Shown piece by piece: positions 30,138 to 39,522 of a stretch of DNA of 64,000 nt; the first letter of the stretch is position 1, and every line of letters begins with the position of its first letter. The position numbers were made by a program, and so were the translations under genes. Where the stretch lies: positions 185,459 to 249,458 of the forward strand of contig NW_006889835.1 of the NCBI RefSeq assembly GCF_000231115.1, written 5' to 3'. The DNA is from Vittaforma corneae ATCC 50505 (taxonomy: Eukaryota; Microsporidia; Nosematidae). Under the pieces are notes generated by a model. That model did not search any database and was not told the DNA's origin. It saw only the letters and a list, made by a program, of their open reading frames with translations.

Positions 30138-30827
30138 AAGATGAGGTTGCGAGCCGTAATGTACGTTAACTCTTTTGTCATGTCGATAAACATCGCTCTC
30201 AAGTGAGCTGTTAATGTTCAGGCGATCTATAAAATTGTCAAGTTCATGTGCGCTTAAAAGATTGATTGGGATTTCAAAGTATATGGATTTCTTGGATATG
30301 ATTTTATATAGGCATATTAAAAATAGCATAAGCCTTATGAATGAGTACTGGTTTAGGTGATAGAGTAGAAACGATGTGAATATAAAGCTAAATGAAGACA
30401 TGCCATCGGCAGTTATAGCTATGTAATAGTACAATGCAGACACATACTTTTCAAAACAGCACCACGTCATTATTAAAGTGAAAAGCGTTGAAAGACCAAA
30501 CACGCTTTTGATCTTTTTGTACAGCAGAAAATTTTTGAAAAATAGGTTTTTCAAAAACACGACATTTAAGGATTTGCAGCTGCTGCAGTACGGAAGCCTC
30601 TTTAAATACTCCCGGAATGTTCTACATTTAATCGAACTGTTTTTCATGGCTCTTCTTGAGCAGGACACACAGAGATTTAGAGTTCTTTGCTTGGTTTCAG
30701 CTATTGGAAGTGACTTGATTAGTTGAATGCCGTTTTTCAAAGTAAAGTATATTTCACAGTTCTCACAGAACAAAGTGTCATTCAGTACTTTGGTTTTGTG
30801 TGAATTGCAGAATTGGCACTGCTTCAT
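30126..30827 (-). CDS. Ima1/Samp1-like inner nuclear membrane protein
   Basis: 233 aa. The N-terminus carries two zinc-ribbon pairs, CQFC then FCENC, and LCVSC then YCSSC (about residues 3-90). This spacing matches the Ima1 N-terminal domain of fission-yeast Ima1 and vertebrate Samp1/TMEM201, which links the inner nuclear membrane to chromatin and the cytoskeleton. Then follow about three hydrophobic segments (FGLSTLFTLIMTWC, YYYIAITADGMSSFSFIF, LMLFLICLYKII) and a short polar tail. A CCC lies eight bases before the chosen ATG at 30827; an earlier in-frame start would add a 33-residue leader of no known kind. The family name is moderately sure. Confidence 0.55.
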   Translation of the reverse strand: MKQCQFCNSHKTKVLNDTLFCENCEIYFTLKNGIQLIKSLPIAETKQRTLNLCVSCSRRAMKNSSIKCRTFREYLKRLPYCSSCKSLNVVFLKNLFFKNFLLYKKIKSVFGLSTLFTLIMTWCCFEKYVSALYYYIAITADGMSSFSFIFTSFLLYHLNQYSFIRLMLFLICLYKIISKKSIYFEIPINLLSAHELDNFIDRLNINSSLESDVYRHDKRVNVHYGSQPHLKNK

Positions 30828-31199
30828 AGATGATGGGTGGAAAATAAATTTTGACAAAGCAATGAAAAGTGACTTAGAAATCGCCGTACAGTGTGTATTA
30901 TTGGTATATTTACATAAGTCCATCACTAGTTAGATATGGTTCTGTGTACTCTGAGAATAATTTTACAGGTAAATTTCAATATGTCTTGAGTGGTGTTCTG
31001 AAAGATTGAAAATAGAAAGGCCAAAGTAAATCTACTGCAAGGGGCTGTATTTATTCTTATATAAGATCTTTCCAAATACTAGCAAACAAAATATGAAAAA
31101 TGTTCCTAATATGAGTTTTTGAAGATGCATATCACAAACAAATTCAGAAACTTGAGCTACTTAAGCACTAGAAAAATAAACTTTGAAAATATAGCTTTA
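30828..31199. other. Intergenic, no gene seen
   Basis: About 370 bp between the Ima1-like gene and the P2 gene. No convincing coding or RNA gene; only A+T-rich promoter and 3' sequence for the flanking genes. Confidence 0.5.
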
Positions 31200-31517
31200 T
31201 TAGAAGAAATCAAGATTGGCATCGCTTTCAGACTCTTCTTCCTCTACTTTTTCAACCTTTGCAGGAGCTGCTGTTGTAGTCTTAGCTGCTGTAGAAGGTC
31301 CGGCTGAAATCTGCGATTTCATAAGCTCACCTCCTGCTGCAATTAATTCGCTGAACGACTTTCCATCTACCTTTGAAAGAAAAAGATCAAGCGATTCCTC
31401 GCAAACAGGTGCCTGAATGGAATTCAGCAGTGAAACGATCTTAGACTTCATTGCATCCTTACTGAGCATCTCTGTTGAGTTTTGTGCAATAAGCGAGAAG
31501 GCTGTAATGTATTCCAT
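31200..31517 (-). CDS. RPP2: 60S acidic ribosomal protein P2
   Basis: Stalk protein of the large ribosomal subunit that recruits elongation factors, 105 aa. N-terminal helical dimerisation domain (MEYITAFSLIAQNS, LSKVDGKSFSELIAAGGELM) in the P2 style, then an Ala/Pro/Thr linker and an acidic tail EEEESESDANLDFF. The tail end differs from the canonical GFGLFD but keeps the acidic-then-hydrophobic order. P1 is less likely from the start of the protein. CCCC three bases before the ATG at 31517 decides the start over another in-frame ATG at 31538. Confidence 0.9.
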   Translation of the reverse strand: MEYITAFSLIAQNSTEMLSKDAMKSKIVSLLNSIQAPVCEESLDLFLSKVDGKSFSELIAAGGELMKSQISAGPSTAAKTTTAAPAKVEKVEEEESESDANLDFF

Positions 31518-31552
31518 GTTGGGGATAAAAATTTTCAAAAAAATTTTGCGAG
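31518..31552 (-). promoter_or_regulatory. AAATTTT boxes plus CCCC before ribosomal P2
   Basis: Read on the minus strand, AAAATTTTTTT and GAAAATTTTTATCCCC sit directly upstream of the ATG. AAATTT-like boxes paired with CCC are the described start signals of microsporidian ribosomal protein genes. Confidence 0.5.
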
Positions 31553-31706
31553 CAAACCAAGGAATAGCACTAGAAATTGAGCATGCGGCATATAAATTAC
31601 TTTGTACTTATGCACTATCTTGGCTTTGAATCTGAACAGGTGATCATTCTGGTTGTCATTTGCAGCCTGCTCTTATAGAGTAGTAGTATTTTTGGACCCA
31701 GCCCTA

Positions 31707-32453
31707 ATGATTGACAGAGTACAAAAAGTACTGGAATGGATGGCGCCAGAACTTGAAAGCTATAAGAAACGACGCATTTTTAGTCAAAAACAAATCCAAA
31801 AGATAGTTGAGAATAGAAGAAGGTTTGAAAACAAACTTCAAAGATCCAGCAAAAAACTACTGGACTTTCTGACGTATATTGATTCAGAAAAAAATCTTGA
31901 AAAGATTAGAAATAAGAAAATAGCAGCCCTTGGAACGGGATTAGAAGATACTGACATGCTCCTACAAGCAAATATCATAAAAATATATGAAAGAGCTCTT
32001 CATTATTACAGTGAGCCAATTCTTTTGAAAGATTTTTCTGAATATTGCATTAGAAGAAAGGCTTTTGAAGAAATGAAAAGCACTTTTGCAGCGAAATGCT
32101 TGAAAAATCTCACAAATACTGATCTATGGGTATATTGTGCTCAAAAGCTTTGGGAAATAGATGATATTGAAGGTGCAAGGGGACTGTTCATAAAAGGCGC
32201 GAGTGTAAATTCGGATTCAAAGCTTTGTGTTGAGTTTTTTAGACTCGAGTGTCTCTATGCGAACAAACTTAACAGAATTAACCAAGAACTTGGAGTCGCC
32301 GATGAGGATAAGGACGAAATTGAAAAGGGGAAGATTGCACTTACTGTTTTTGAAAATCTGAAAGAAAGAATGGCTGAGCACGAAATAAACCAGTGTATGG
32401 AAATTTCCAGTATTGTTTCTGGTCTCAACGAACAGCTACAAAAACTTATTTGA
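31707..32453 (+). CDS. UTP6: U3 snoRNP protein Utp6
   Basis: Component of UTP-B in the small-subunit processome, the same complex as Pwp2 (21.1-23.3 kb). 248 aa against 440 in yeast, so much of the C-terminal HAT repeat array is gone. The N-terminal family signature is clear: MIDRVQKVLEWMAPELESY, FSQKQIQKIVENRRRFE, LDFLTYIDSEKNLEKIR, followed by HAT-type helices (KIYERALHYY, DLWVYCAQKLWE, GARGLFIKGA). CCC two bases before the ATG at 31707 decides the start. Confidence 0.85.
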   Translation: MIDRVQKVLEWMAPELESYKKRRIFSQKQIQKIVENRRRFENKLQRSSKKLLDFLTYIDSEKNLEKIRNKKIAALGTGLEDTDMLLQANIIKIYERALHYYSEPILLKDFSEYCIRRKAFEEMKSTFAAKCLKNLTNTDLWVYCAQKLWEIDDIEGARGLFIKGASVNSDSKLCVEFFRLECLYANKLNRINQELGVADEDKDEIEKGKIALTVFENLKERMAEHEINQCMEISSIVSGLNEQLQKLI

Positions 32454-32835
32454 CAGAAAAATGCAATAAAAGTGAGAGTTTGTAGTAGTTTTGGTGATAT
32501 CCTACTTAGTCTACACATATGCTGTTTAAAGATACTAACGATAACTTCCCTACTCGATTATTTTTTAGCTTTTGGTCATTCGATAACAAAGAAATTAAAA
32601 CCGTTCTTGGAAATAGCTTTGCAACTTGTGATAACTGAGTGCACAAACAGTTTTCGACCAAACATAGTGTGACGGCTAGATTTTTAACATTAAAGATGTG
32701 GGTAAATTAACCTTTAGATAGATAAAATAGACTTGAAATTGTATTATAAACATCTCTTCTGCTGTAGCAAGAAGGTAATAGCAGTTATTAAAACCATCTT
32801 CTAGCAGTTTTCTTCTTGAAAAAGTTTTCGCCCAA
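32454..32835. other. Intergenic, no gene seen
   Basis: About 380 bp between UTP6 and an acidic-protein gene. The only open frame begins with GTG and has no protein-like features; I saw no continuation of UTP6 in another frame. Confidence 0.5.
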
Positions 32836-33279
32836 ATGGTAAAATATGACCAAAAGAACAAAGCATTCAAAGACTTTGAGTCTCTCCTTGAAGAGATAAT
32901 GCAGTGTGACGATGGATGCTTTGAAGATGAGGTATCGCTGGATGGCTTTGAAGTTGAAATTTCAGATCCATCCAGCGATTCGTTGATAAAGGAAAGCTCC
33001 AAGGAAGCAACAACAGATATAGAAGAAGAGGATACTACCGAGCAAAGTAGCTTTGTTCCAGGAAAGATATATAGTTTTGTAGATGGAAAGCTGGGCATGG
33101 TTGACCAAAGTGAGGACTTTCCGGTTGACAATGAAGAGTCGGAAATTAAACTTACATCAGAGCAAATTAAAAAATTAACGATTATAGACAGAGAGGAGTA
33201 TAGCAACACAAAGAACATTATAAAACCAGGAAGGGGAAAAAGAAAAACGACTCGAAGATGTGAAAATTTTGATGAGTAG
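32836..33279 (+). CDS. Acidic protein of unknown function
   Basis: 147 aa, strongly acidic in the first two thirds (Asp/Glu/Ser), with a basic end (PGRGKRKTTRRC). GKIYSFVDGKLGMV near residue 80 may be a folded core. CCC two bases before the ATG supports the start. The layout, acidic then basic, is common in nuclear factors. No family recognised. Confidence 0.65.
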   Translation: MVKYDQKNKAFKDFESLLEEIMQCDDGCFEDEVSLDGFEVEISDPSSDSLIKESSKEATTDIEEEDTTEQSSFVPGKIYSFVDGKLGMVDQSEDFPVDNEESEIKLTSEQIKKLTIIDREEYSNTKNIIKPGRGKRKTTRRCENFDE

Positions 33280-33498
33280 AGCACAGCTGTGGTGGGCAGT
33301 GCCATTCTCTATTAATAAATTTGTTTTCTGATGCTTTGCAAGTTTAATTAAAGGATGTGCTTTCGAACTTTCACACCAGTGTTATTCTACGAATAGATTT
33401 TCCATTGTCTATTCTTTTACTCATCTCTCCGGCTAATTTCATAAAGCATTTTCTCGCCAACTGCAAAACTTGCAAGGGGTTTTTGTCCGTCCCAAACA

Positions 33499-34164
33499 AT
33501 GGAAAACAAGAAAGAAAAGTTCTCAGTGAACAACTACATTGTCTTTAAGCAGGGCCCAGACTGCTATGAGGGTAGAATTAAAAATATTTCAGTTGAAGGA
33601 GGCATAGAAGTCTATCAAGTCTTTTGTTTTACTACCTTTACCGATTTTAGAGTCCCCGCGACAGACGTGTTAAGCAATGTTAGCCAAGAAGTCAAGAGAA
33701 AGATGAAAACAACAGCGTATCTAGAAATCCCAGGACAGATTTACATACCGCCTGCACTCAAAAATATCCTTGTTGTAGACAAAGAGTGGTCTATTGAGAA
33801 TAAATACGATCTACCTCATAAAAATTCCGTTTCTAGCATTTTGAAACAGTTTAAGGATTTTGTGATGAATTCCGCAAATATTTGTGATCTTGACGAGGCT
33901 ACTGAAGTACAAAAGGGATTTGCAATGTGTTTCAACAGCTTCTTCAAAAAATTTCTTATGTATTCAATCGAGAAAGATCAAATCAGTTCTCTCAAAGGCG
34001 AGCCGACCGAGTATTGTGGACCAGTGCATCTTTTAAGGCTAATATACTTTATCCAGAAGAACGTCAATACCTATATTAAAGACAAAGAAGTTGAGGGAAT
34101 TGTTCTTGACTATACGATTTACCTTCTTGACTTTATGCTAATCAGATACAAAGATTATTTTTGA
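33499..34164 (+). CDS. EAF3: MRG-family chromatin protein Eaf3
   Basis: Subunit of NuA4 acetyltransferase and Rpd3S deacetylase in fungi, 221 aa (yeast 401). N-terminal chromo-barrel (VNNYIVFKQGPDCYEGRI, then VYQVFCFTTFTDFRVPA) and C-terminal MRG domain (IPPALKNILVVDKEW, VSSILKQF, YCGPVHLLRLIYFI, LLDFMLIRYKDYF). In Eaf3/MRG15 the second barrel strand normally contains the Trp residues of a methyl-lysine cage; here the equivalent part is FTTFTDFRV, so the cage may be lost or changed. CCC upstream of ATG. Confidence 0.85.
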   Translation: MENKKEKFSVNNYIVFKQGPDCYEGRIKNISVEGGIEVYQVFCFTTFTDFRVPATDVLSNVSQEVKRKMKTTAYLEIPGQIYIPPALKNILVVDKEWSIENKYDLPHKNSVSSILKQFKDFVMNSANICDLDEATEVQKGFAMCFNSFFKKFLMYSIEKDQISSLKGEPTEYCGPVHLLRLIYFIQKNVNTYIKDKEVEGIVLDYTIYLLDFMLIRYKDYF

Positions 34165-34286
34165 ATGTTGACTCAAAAGCCTTGTTTAGCAAAAAATGCT
34201 AACATAGTGGCTAAATAAATAGCGATTGTGTTTATGTGATTCCTTAGTGCTATCTTGTATTAATATTAATTTATTTGACATGGTGC

Positions 34287-34565
34287 TTACATTCCGGAAT
34301 TGCTATCAAATTTCAATACTTTGCTGAATTCCCAGGGGCATCTGCACATTGGGCAGTTTTTGTTGTTCTGCAGCCATTCCTCAACACAATGCAGGTGGAA
34401 TACATGTGAGCAGGCACCCACACAAGGAACACATTGAATTGGATGAACACACTTGTGACAAATACTATTAAATTCTTGCTGGCATATCAAACACGTTTCT
34501 TCATCTATTTTCCATCTCCATCCGTATTTTAGATGGACTTTGTCAACTTTTATTTTAGCTTTCAT
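34287..34565 (-). CDS. APC11: Anaphase-promoting complex RING subunit Apc11
   Basis: Catalytic RING-H2 subunit of the APC/C ubiquitin ligase, 92 aa, the family's usual length. The start MKAKIKVDKVHLKYGWRW matches Apc11 (MKVKIK...WRW). Zinc ligands follow in the family order: CLICQQEF, HKCVHPIQC, CSHVFHLHCVEEWL and CPMCRCPWEF. CCC six bases before the ATG. Confidence 0.94.
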   Translation of the reverse strand: MKAKIKVDKVHLKYGWRWKIDEETCLICQQEFNSICHKCVHPIQCVPCVGACSHVFHLHCVEEWLQNNKNCPMCRCPWEFSKVLKFDSNSGM

Positions 34566-34714
34566 TTAAGAGGGTCTGAGAAATATTCAGTCAAACATAA
34601 TTAAAATAACACTGGGCCCATCGCCAATGCTAGTGAATACAATACATATGCATGTTTGTGGGCACAAAACCCGCTTAAATTTAGATCGTATAACATTTTG
34701 AAAATTTTAATCTT

Positions 34715-35878
34715 CTAATTTTTCTTATAGTCAAGCCTGCTTTCCAGTTTTTTAGCCTCACTCAGCTTTCGTGCACTCTTTACAAAATCCTCATGCATCA
34801 CATAGTCTCTCTCTTCTCTCAGTGCTATCATGCCTGCCTCAGTGCATACGTTTCTTAGATCTGCACCGTTGAACCCAACAGTCAATTTCACCAGATTGTC
34901 AAAATCAATCTCATCTCCCTTTTGCATGCTTTGAGAATGAATGCTCAGAATTTCCTTTCTACCTTTCTCATTGGGTAGGGGTATTTCAATTTTTCGATCA
35001 AGTCGGCCTGGCCTTAAAAGTGCTGGATCGAGAATATCAGGTCTATTAGTTGCCATTATTATTTTTACATCGTCAAGATCTGCAAAACCGTCCATCTGAT
35101 TTAATAACTCCATCAGTGTTCTTTGGACTTCTCTATCACTGGAATTAGACTCGTCCGATCTCTTTCCTCCAATCGCATCCACCTCATCCATAAATATTAT
35201 ACAGGGCGCCTTACTCTTAGCATAAGCAAACATTTCTCTTATCATTCTTGAAGATTCTCCAATATACTTCTCAATGAGTGCAGAACACACCACTCGCAAA
35301 AAGGTAACATCCATAGTAGAAGCTACTGCCCGTGCAATGAGTGTCTTTCCGGTTCCTGGTGGTCCATAAAGTAATACGCCTTTGGGGGGCTTAATTCCAA
35401 CTCGTTTGAAAATCTCAGGATTTTTAATAGGAAGTTCAATAACTTCCCGTATTTCTCTGATTTGTTCATTTAGACCTCCAATAGAGTTGAAATCCACATC
35501 CTTAGGCCTTTCTTCAGCCATGCTCTGAATCATTGGATCCACCTCTCTTGGAAGAATAAGTGTTATTGTAAGTGTTGTTACATCGAGAGAAACTCTTGTC
35601 CCAAGTTTGAGCAACGACCGATCTATATGCTTGGCACATCCTACAACATATCTTGGGCCATGCGAGGTCTTAACTATGAATTTTTCATCATCTATCTTTT
35701 TTAAAATCTCTCCTATGTTCTGTCCTACTGTCTGAAGTGCTTTCATGTCATTCTCGCTCTTCTCAAACTGCTTTGTTGTCTGCTTAAGAATGACCCTTTC
35801 GTTCTTTAGTGTTTCAATAACTGCTTCATGGTTCACAATTGCTTTATAGTATTCTTCGTAGACTTGGTTTTCACCCAT
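34715..35878 (-). CDS. RPT4: 26S proteasome ATPase Rpt4
   Basis: AAA ATPase of the proteasome base ring, 387 aa, normal length. An N-terminal coiled coil and OB fold are followed by Walker A GPPGTGKT, Walker [13 protein letters not shown], arginine fingers [14 protein letters not shown], and the C-terminal [11 protein letters not shown]. Rpt4 is chosen over its five sisters because of [21 protein letters not shown] and [13 protein letters not shown] passages and the LESxLDY end. The C-terminal HbYX motif is absent, as in Rpt4 of other species. CCC before the ATG. Confidence 0.93.
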   Translation of the reverse strand: MGENQVYEEYYKAIVNHEAVIETLKNERVILKQTTKQFEKSENDMKALQTVGQNIGEILKKIDDEKFIVKTSHGPRYVVGCAKHIDRSLLKLGTRVSLDVTTLTITLILPREVDPMIQSMAEERPKDVDFNSIGGLNEQIREIREVIELPIKNPEIFKRVGIKPPKGVLLYGPPGTGKTLIARAVASTMDVTFLRVVCSALIEKYIGESSRMIREMFAYAKSKAPCIIFMDEVDAIGGKRSDESNSSDREVQRTLMELLNQMDGFADLDDVKIIMATNRPDILDPALLRPGRLDRKIEIPLPNEKGRKEILSIHSQSMQKGDEIDFDNLVKLTVGFNGADLRNVCTEAGMIALREERDYVMHEDFVKSARKLSEAKKLESRLDYKKN

Positions 35879-36192
35879 TAGGGCTAGAAGTAAAGAAATT
35901 AAAAATCAATATGTTGTCTATTTAAAAGCTAATGTTGACTGACAAAATATATCGTGCTTACATTCTTGGATGTTCAGCTGTGCAGTTCAGCAAGATAACT
36001 TTAGTTTTAATTTTTTAAAAGGTATGCACATTTTAGGAAACAGCTATATTGGAAATCTACGTAGCACAAATACAGAGCCCTATTTACAAATGGAATTGCC
36101 ATATGCTCTTCTGGCAATCCTTTAAATTTTTGAATTCTTCAAAACTTTGAGCTGAAAACTAACTAACTTTTCAGAAGAAGATGAACCCCAAA
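35879..36192. other. Intergenic between RPT4 and the OB-fold gene
   Basis: About 310 bp, divergent promoter region. CTAACTAACTTTTCAG at 36158-36173 looks like an intron branch site and 3' end, but no GTAAG-type donor is upstream. No gene seen. Confidence 0.45.
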
Positions 36193-37806
36193 ATGCAAAC
36201 ATATATAGTTTTAAACATATTCAGGACAAATGAGACGCAACCTTCGTTTATTGTTTCACTGATGGGGCATTCCAAAGAGTACTACAAAATAGATAAAAGT
36301 ATATCAGAGAGAGTCTCAAAAGGAATGATATACATTGGAGATAAAATACAGATAAAAGAGATAACAGCTGATGGGGTAATATTTGATGTCTTGGATGACA
36401 GCACATTATCTGGCAATTCAGGAAATATTTTAGAAAGTGAAGAAGAATCTGAGACAAGCTTTTTCTATTCTGATATTAAGCATGAAATCAAGCCCTTCAT
36501 CAACCCAAATGTACACTTTTTGCCATATCTGTGTGACATTCTACCCTACAACCTTCTTGCCGTTGAGGAAATGGAAGCACAAGCAGAAAGGAATGACGAT
36601 GGAATATTTACTGGAAAATATAAAGTTGGAGAGCTGCATGCCTCAAACATCAAGCTACCTCTTTCTGGCATGTTTATTGCTAAAATTATCCAAAAAACAC
36701 GAATTAGTACATATCCAACATCCTTCAATCCATTTTTCTTTGCGATTGTGTCTTCTGGCGATGTTATGGTTAAGATAGTTTTTTGGATTGAAAGTCTGAA
36801 GCAGTACAGCAGTCTCAAGGTAGGAGATATAATAATGGTAAAGGAATACAGGAAAAAAAAGAAGTGGTCGGCATTTGATAAGATTGACATCAACACCTTT
36901 ACAGAGTCAGTATACTTTGATGTTGAGGAAATAACTGCCAAGGAATTAGTTAAAATCAAATTTAATAAAAAAAGCATCAGCAGGTCTATTTTCGAAACAG
37001 TTGAAGGTAAAATTGAGTATCTCAGTGTACTGATGAGATACAACTGTAATGATACATTGATGGAGTATGTTTTGATGCATGTTAGCGGAAAGAAGGTTGT
37101 TCTGTTCTATAACTCCGATACTGAGTTTTATAAAATCAATGTAGGAATTCACATAGTGATAGCGGAGCTTAGAAAAATGGAAAGGGCTGGGTTCGAATTT
37201 TATGTTAGTACAATTTATACACAATTTGAAATCAAGCCCAAACAAATATTAAAAAAAGAGGGTATATCTGATAGCGATGTACCAAAAAAGACTAAATTGG
37301 ACGAAAATTCAGCATCTGAAATTTTCGGTGCTATTGGATTTTTACCAGATAGCTTTAATAGTTTAACAGATATAACTGACTATTTTCATAAAGAATTGGT
37401 CAGAAAGGAGGATGACAAAAGCAGAGAAATATCTATAAATCTATTTATGAAGCCGGTTTTTGTAGCCCTTTCTGATCTTATCAAGCAAAGCATTGTCCTG
37501 AACGAATCGAAGAAGTTCATTGTGAACAGTGTTATAACAAGGATCGTTGATCTTGAATGTGTCGTTGACTATGTCGAGAATGGTGAGAACAAAAAACAGG
37601 GATCATTTGCGATTGTGTTGGACGAACAGCTAGAAGTGTTTGTCTATGAAAATTTTTTTAGCGATAAGCACGATGATAATCCCTTATTAAAATTTAAGGC
37701 TGACGAATCTGAACTTGTGGGGAAGTTGCATCATCTAGTCATTGAGGCATTCAGAGCAGATGAGAATAATATTTTGTATTATTTAACAGGATTGATACCA
37801 AACTAA
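36193..37806 (+). CDS. OB-fold ssDNA-binding protein, RPA1/RADX-like
   Basis: 537 aa from the ATG at 36193, which follows CCCC-AAA; the ATG four codons earlier is possible. Two or three OB folds are suggested: PLSGMFIAKIIQKTRIS, VMVKIVFWIESLKQYSSLKVGDIIMVKEYRKKKK, and YVLMHVSGKKVVLFYNSD. The pairing of a strand-rich fold with FWxxLxxYxxLKVGDxI fits the central domains of RPA1 and of RADX, which bind single-stranded DNA at forks. There is no zinc finger at the end as in RPA1, so I prefer a RADX-type or a divergent RPA1 reading. The tail (380-537) is unassigned. Confidence 0.4.
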   Translation: MQTYIVLNIFRTNETQPSFIVSLMGHSKEYYKIDKSISERVSKGMIYIGDKIQIKEITADGVIFDVLDDSTLSGNSGNILESEEESETSFFYSDIKHEIKPFINPNVHFLPYLCDILPYNLLAVEEMEAQAERNDDGIFTGKYKVGELHASNIKLPLSGMFIAKIIQKTRISTYPTSFNPFFFAIVSSGDVMVKIVFWIESLKQYSSLKVGDIIMVKEYRKKKKWSAFDKIDINTFTESVYFDVEEITAKELVKIKFNKKSISRSIFETVEGKIEYLSVLMRYNCNDTLMEYVLMHVSGKKVVLFYNSDTEFYKINVGIHIVIAELRKMERAGFEFYVSTIYTQFEIKPKQILKKEGISDSDVPKKTKLDENSASEIFGAIGFLPDSFNSLTDITDYFHKELVRKEDDKSREISINLFMKPVFVALSDLIKQSIVLNESKKFIVNSVITRIVDLECVVDYVENGENKKQGSFAIVLDEQLEVFVYENFFSDKHDDNPLLKFKADESELVGKLHHLVIEAFRADENNILYYLTGLIPN

Positions 37807-37937
37807 TAGCATACTTGAAAGTTAATTTGATTAAATTTGCTAGCCAATAAACCAACACACTTAATCGTTACTTGCTTAAGGCCATCGTAATGATATAACA
37901 TCTGTGAGTCTACTCTACTTTGTACGATTAAAACGGG

Positions 37938-38423
37938 ATGGCTGATCTTCTGGTTACGCCGTCTTTTTTGCACGTCCAAAACACGCCTTGGGTCGCAATG
38001 AATAAGCAAGAGAAATACCATCCAAGTCTTTTCGATAAAAACCAAGAATTTGTGACTGTTGAGAATCAAGAGCCAGTTATACCACAGAACACACTGTACG
38101 ACATTCCTATCCAAACACAGCACACTCCGATGAAGAAGCATGTCACAATCTTCGGGTTTTCCCAACAGAACAGGCAGAATATCCTGGAGCAAGTAGAAAA
38201 AACAACGAAGATTTTCAGGAAAGAGGAAGGAAAAAATTACATTAACGTGTGGACCGATGATATAGCCTCTCTTGACGCGCTTCTTAAGCTCAACCACAAA
38301 ATGATAAACGGGGAGATTGTTGGTGCATATAGAAAAAGCTACGGAGCTGTGGACGACGGGGACATTTATGTAAAGAAGAAGGGGCTATTTAAAAAGGTTT
38401 ATGAGTATTTCTTTGGGGAATAA
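37938..38423 (+). CDS. NUP53: Nucleoporin Nup53/Nup35
   Basis: Inner-ring nucleoporin that ties the pore to the nuclear membrane, 161 aa, shorter than yeast Nup53. An N-terminal linker of about 65 residues is followed by the MPPN (RRM-like) domain: KHVTIFGFSQQN, NYINVWTDDIASLDALLKL, and IVGAYRKSY. The final LFKKVYEYFFGE is an amphipathic helix of the kind that inserts in the membrane. A GGG stands directly before the ATG. Confidence 0.85.
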   Translation: MADLLVTPSFLHVQNTPWVAMNKQEKYHPSLFDKNQEFVTVENQEPVIPQNTLYDIPIQTQHTPMKKHVTIFGFSQQNRQNILEQVEKTTKIFRKEEGKNYINVWTDDIASLDALLKLNHKMINGEIVGAYRKSYGAVDDGDIYVKKKGLFKKVYEYFFGE

Positions 38424-39522
38424 AGCAAGTATGCCAATCTATTTTTAATTTTCCATCAATTATTTTTCCAAATCTATTTCATTTTCTGGCACGAAAACAC
38501 TATTAATAGTGAATAATTAAAATAGAACATGTACAACAAAGCTAAATGGCAAGCCAAAGCCAAGTTTTATGGGTGTGTATTTTATTGAAAATAGTGCATA
38601 TTTTTTGTCTAGTCTGTACAGCCATTGAGATTTAATATTTTCCTGTTTCAAGTGATCAAGCGATCAATATTTGGAATTCCAACACGAAAATATCAAAAAT
38701 TAAATTCCCGTTTCTTTAGTTTGATCAACTTGTCTGGAAAACAAACTCACAGCTCCATGAGTAAGCATTGTTTGCTCCCTATCTGTGTGTAAACAGCGCA
38801 CAAATCGCCAAAGCAAGGCGCCTCAATGGTCCGTGCGATTCTTGTCATTCTTCATTTTAAAATTTTTAAAGTATGACAGTACGGAATAAACTTCAAGTTA
38901 AGCTGTGAACTTAAGCAAAGCTGTATCAAACCATAGATGGAAGACCAGCATCGCCATCTGCTCATCCTTGATAAATTAGGACGGAAATTGAAGTCCGCGA
39001 ACTACAGTTCTGATAATATGCCAGGCCCATAGCACACGTGTATTTCTTTTGCTTAGGGCTTTCACTCTATTTTAATTTTTAAACGTTCAAAAGAGCTTAA
39101 AAGTAAAAATTTAGCTTAAATTGATATGCTTTAGAAAATGCAAATTTCATTCTGTCTATCACATCACTTCTTTGACACAAAAAATCAGAATTGGCTCATT
39201 TTTAAACGTAGATCAGCCATATCACATATTAAGTTTTCATATATCTAATATTCATTTTTGTAAAACATTGATATGAGTCGACATTTTTATTTATTATATT
39301 TACTGCTTTTTTAATGTCATATTGCTATATTATTTGTTTATCAGTATATCAAAACAAATATGATTCTAAATTTGATCGTAAAAATACTCAACAGAATAGC
39401 ATTTTTTAGCATTTTTATTTATTTAAACTTTAAAACATGTATTTTGAAACAAAATCACATTCTACTTTGTTCTATTTTCTGATATTTCGAGTTTAATACT
39501 AATCAGCCTTCAAACCCTAAAA
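38424..39522. promoter_or_regulatory. Long gene-free region upstream of the WOPR gene
   Basis: 1.1 kb with no convincing gene on either strand, the second longest gap in the window. It includes a perfect 14-bp palindrome CACTATTAATAGTG at 38498-38511, a TGATC-AAGC-GATCA inverted repeat near 38655, and AAACTTTAA at 39425-39433, the reverse complement of the TTAAAGTTT site bound by Candida Wor1. The last could allow self-regulation, but this A/T-rich word is expected by chance a few times in the window. CCC lies five bases before the ATG at 39523. Confidence 0.45.

Noticed and set aside
36150..36180. CTAACTAAC...TTTCAG as an intron end before the OB-fold gene
   Set aside because: No GTAAG-type donor lies within a plausible distance upstream, and the ORF needs no intron.
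38940..39060. Possible tRNA-like segment in the WOPR upstream gap
   Set aside because: No A-box/B-box pair and no acceptor stem; no tRNA was found elsewhere in the window either.
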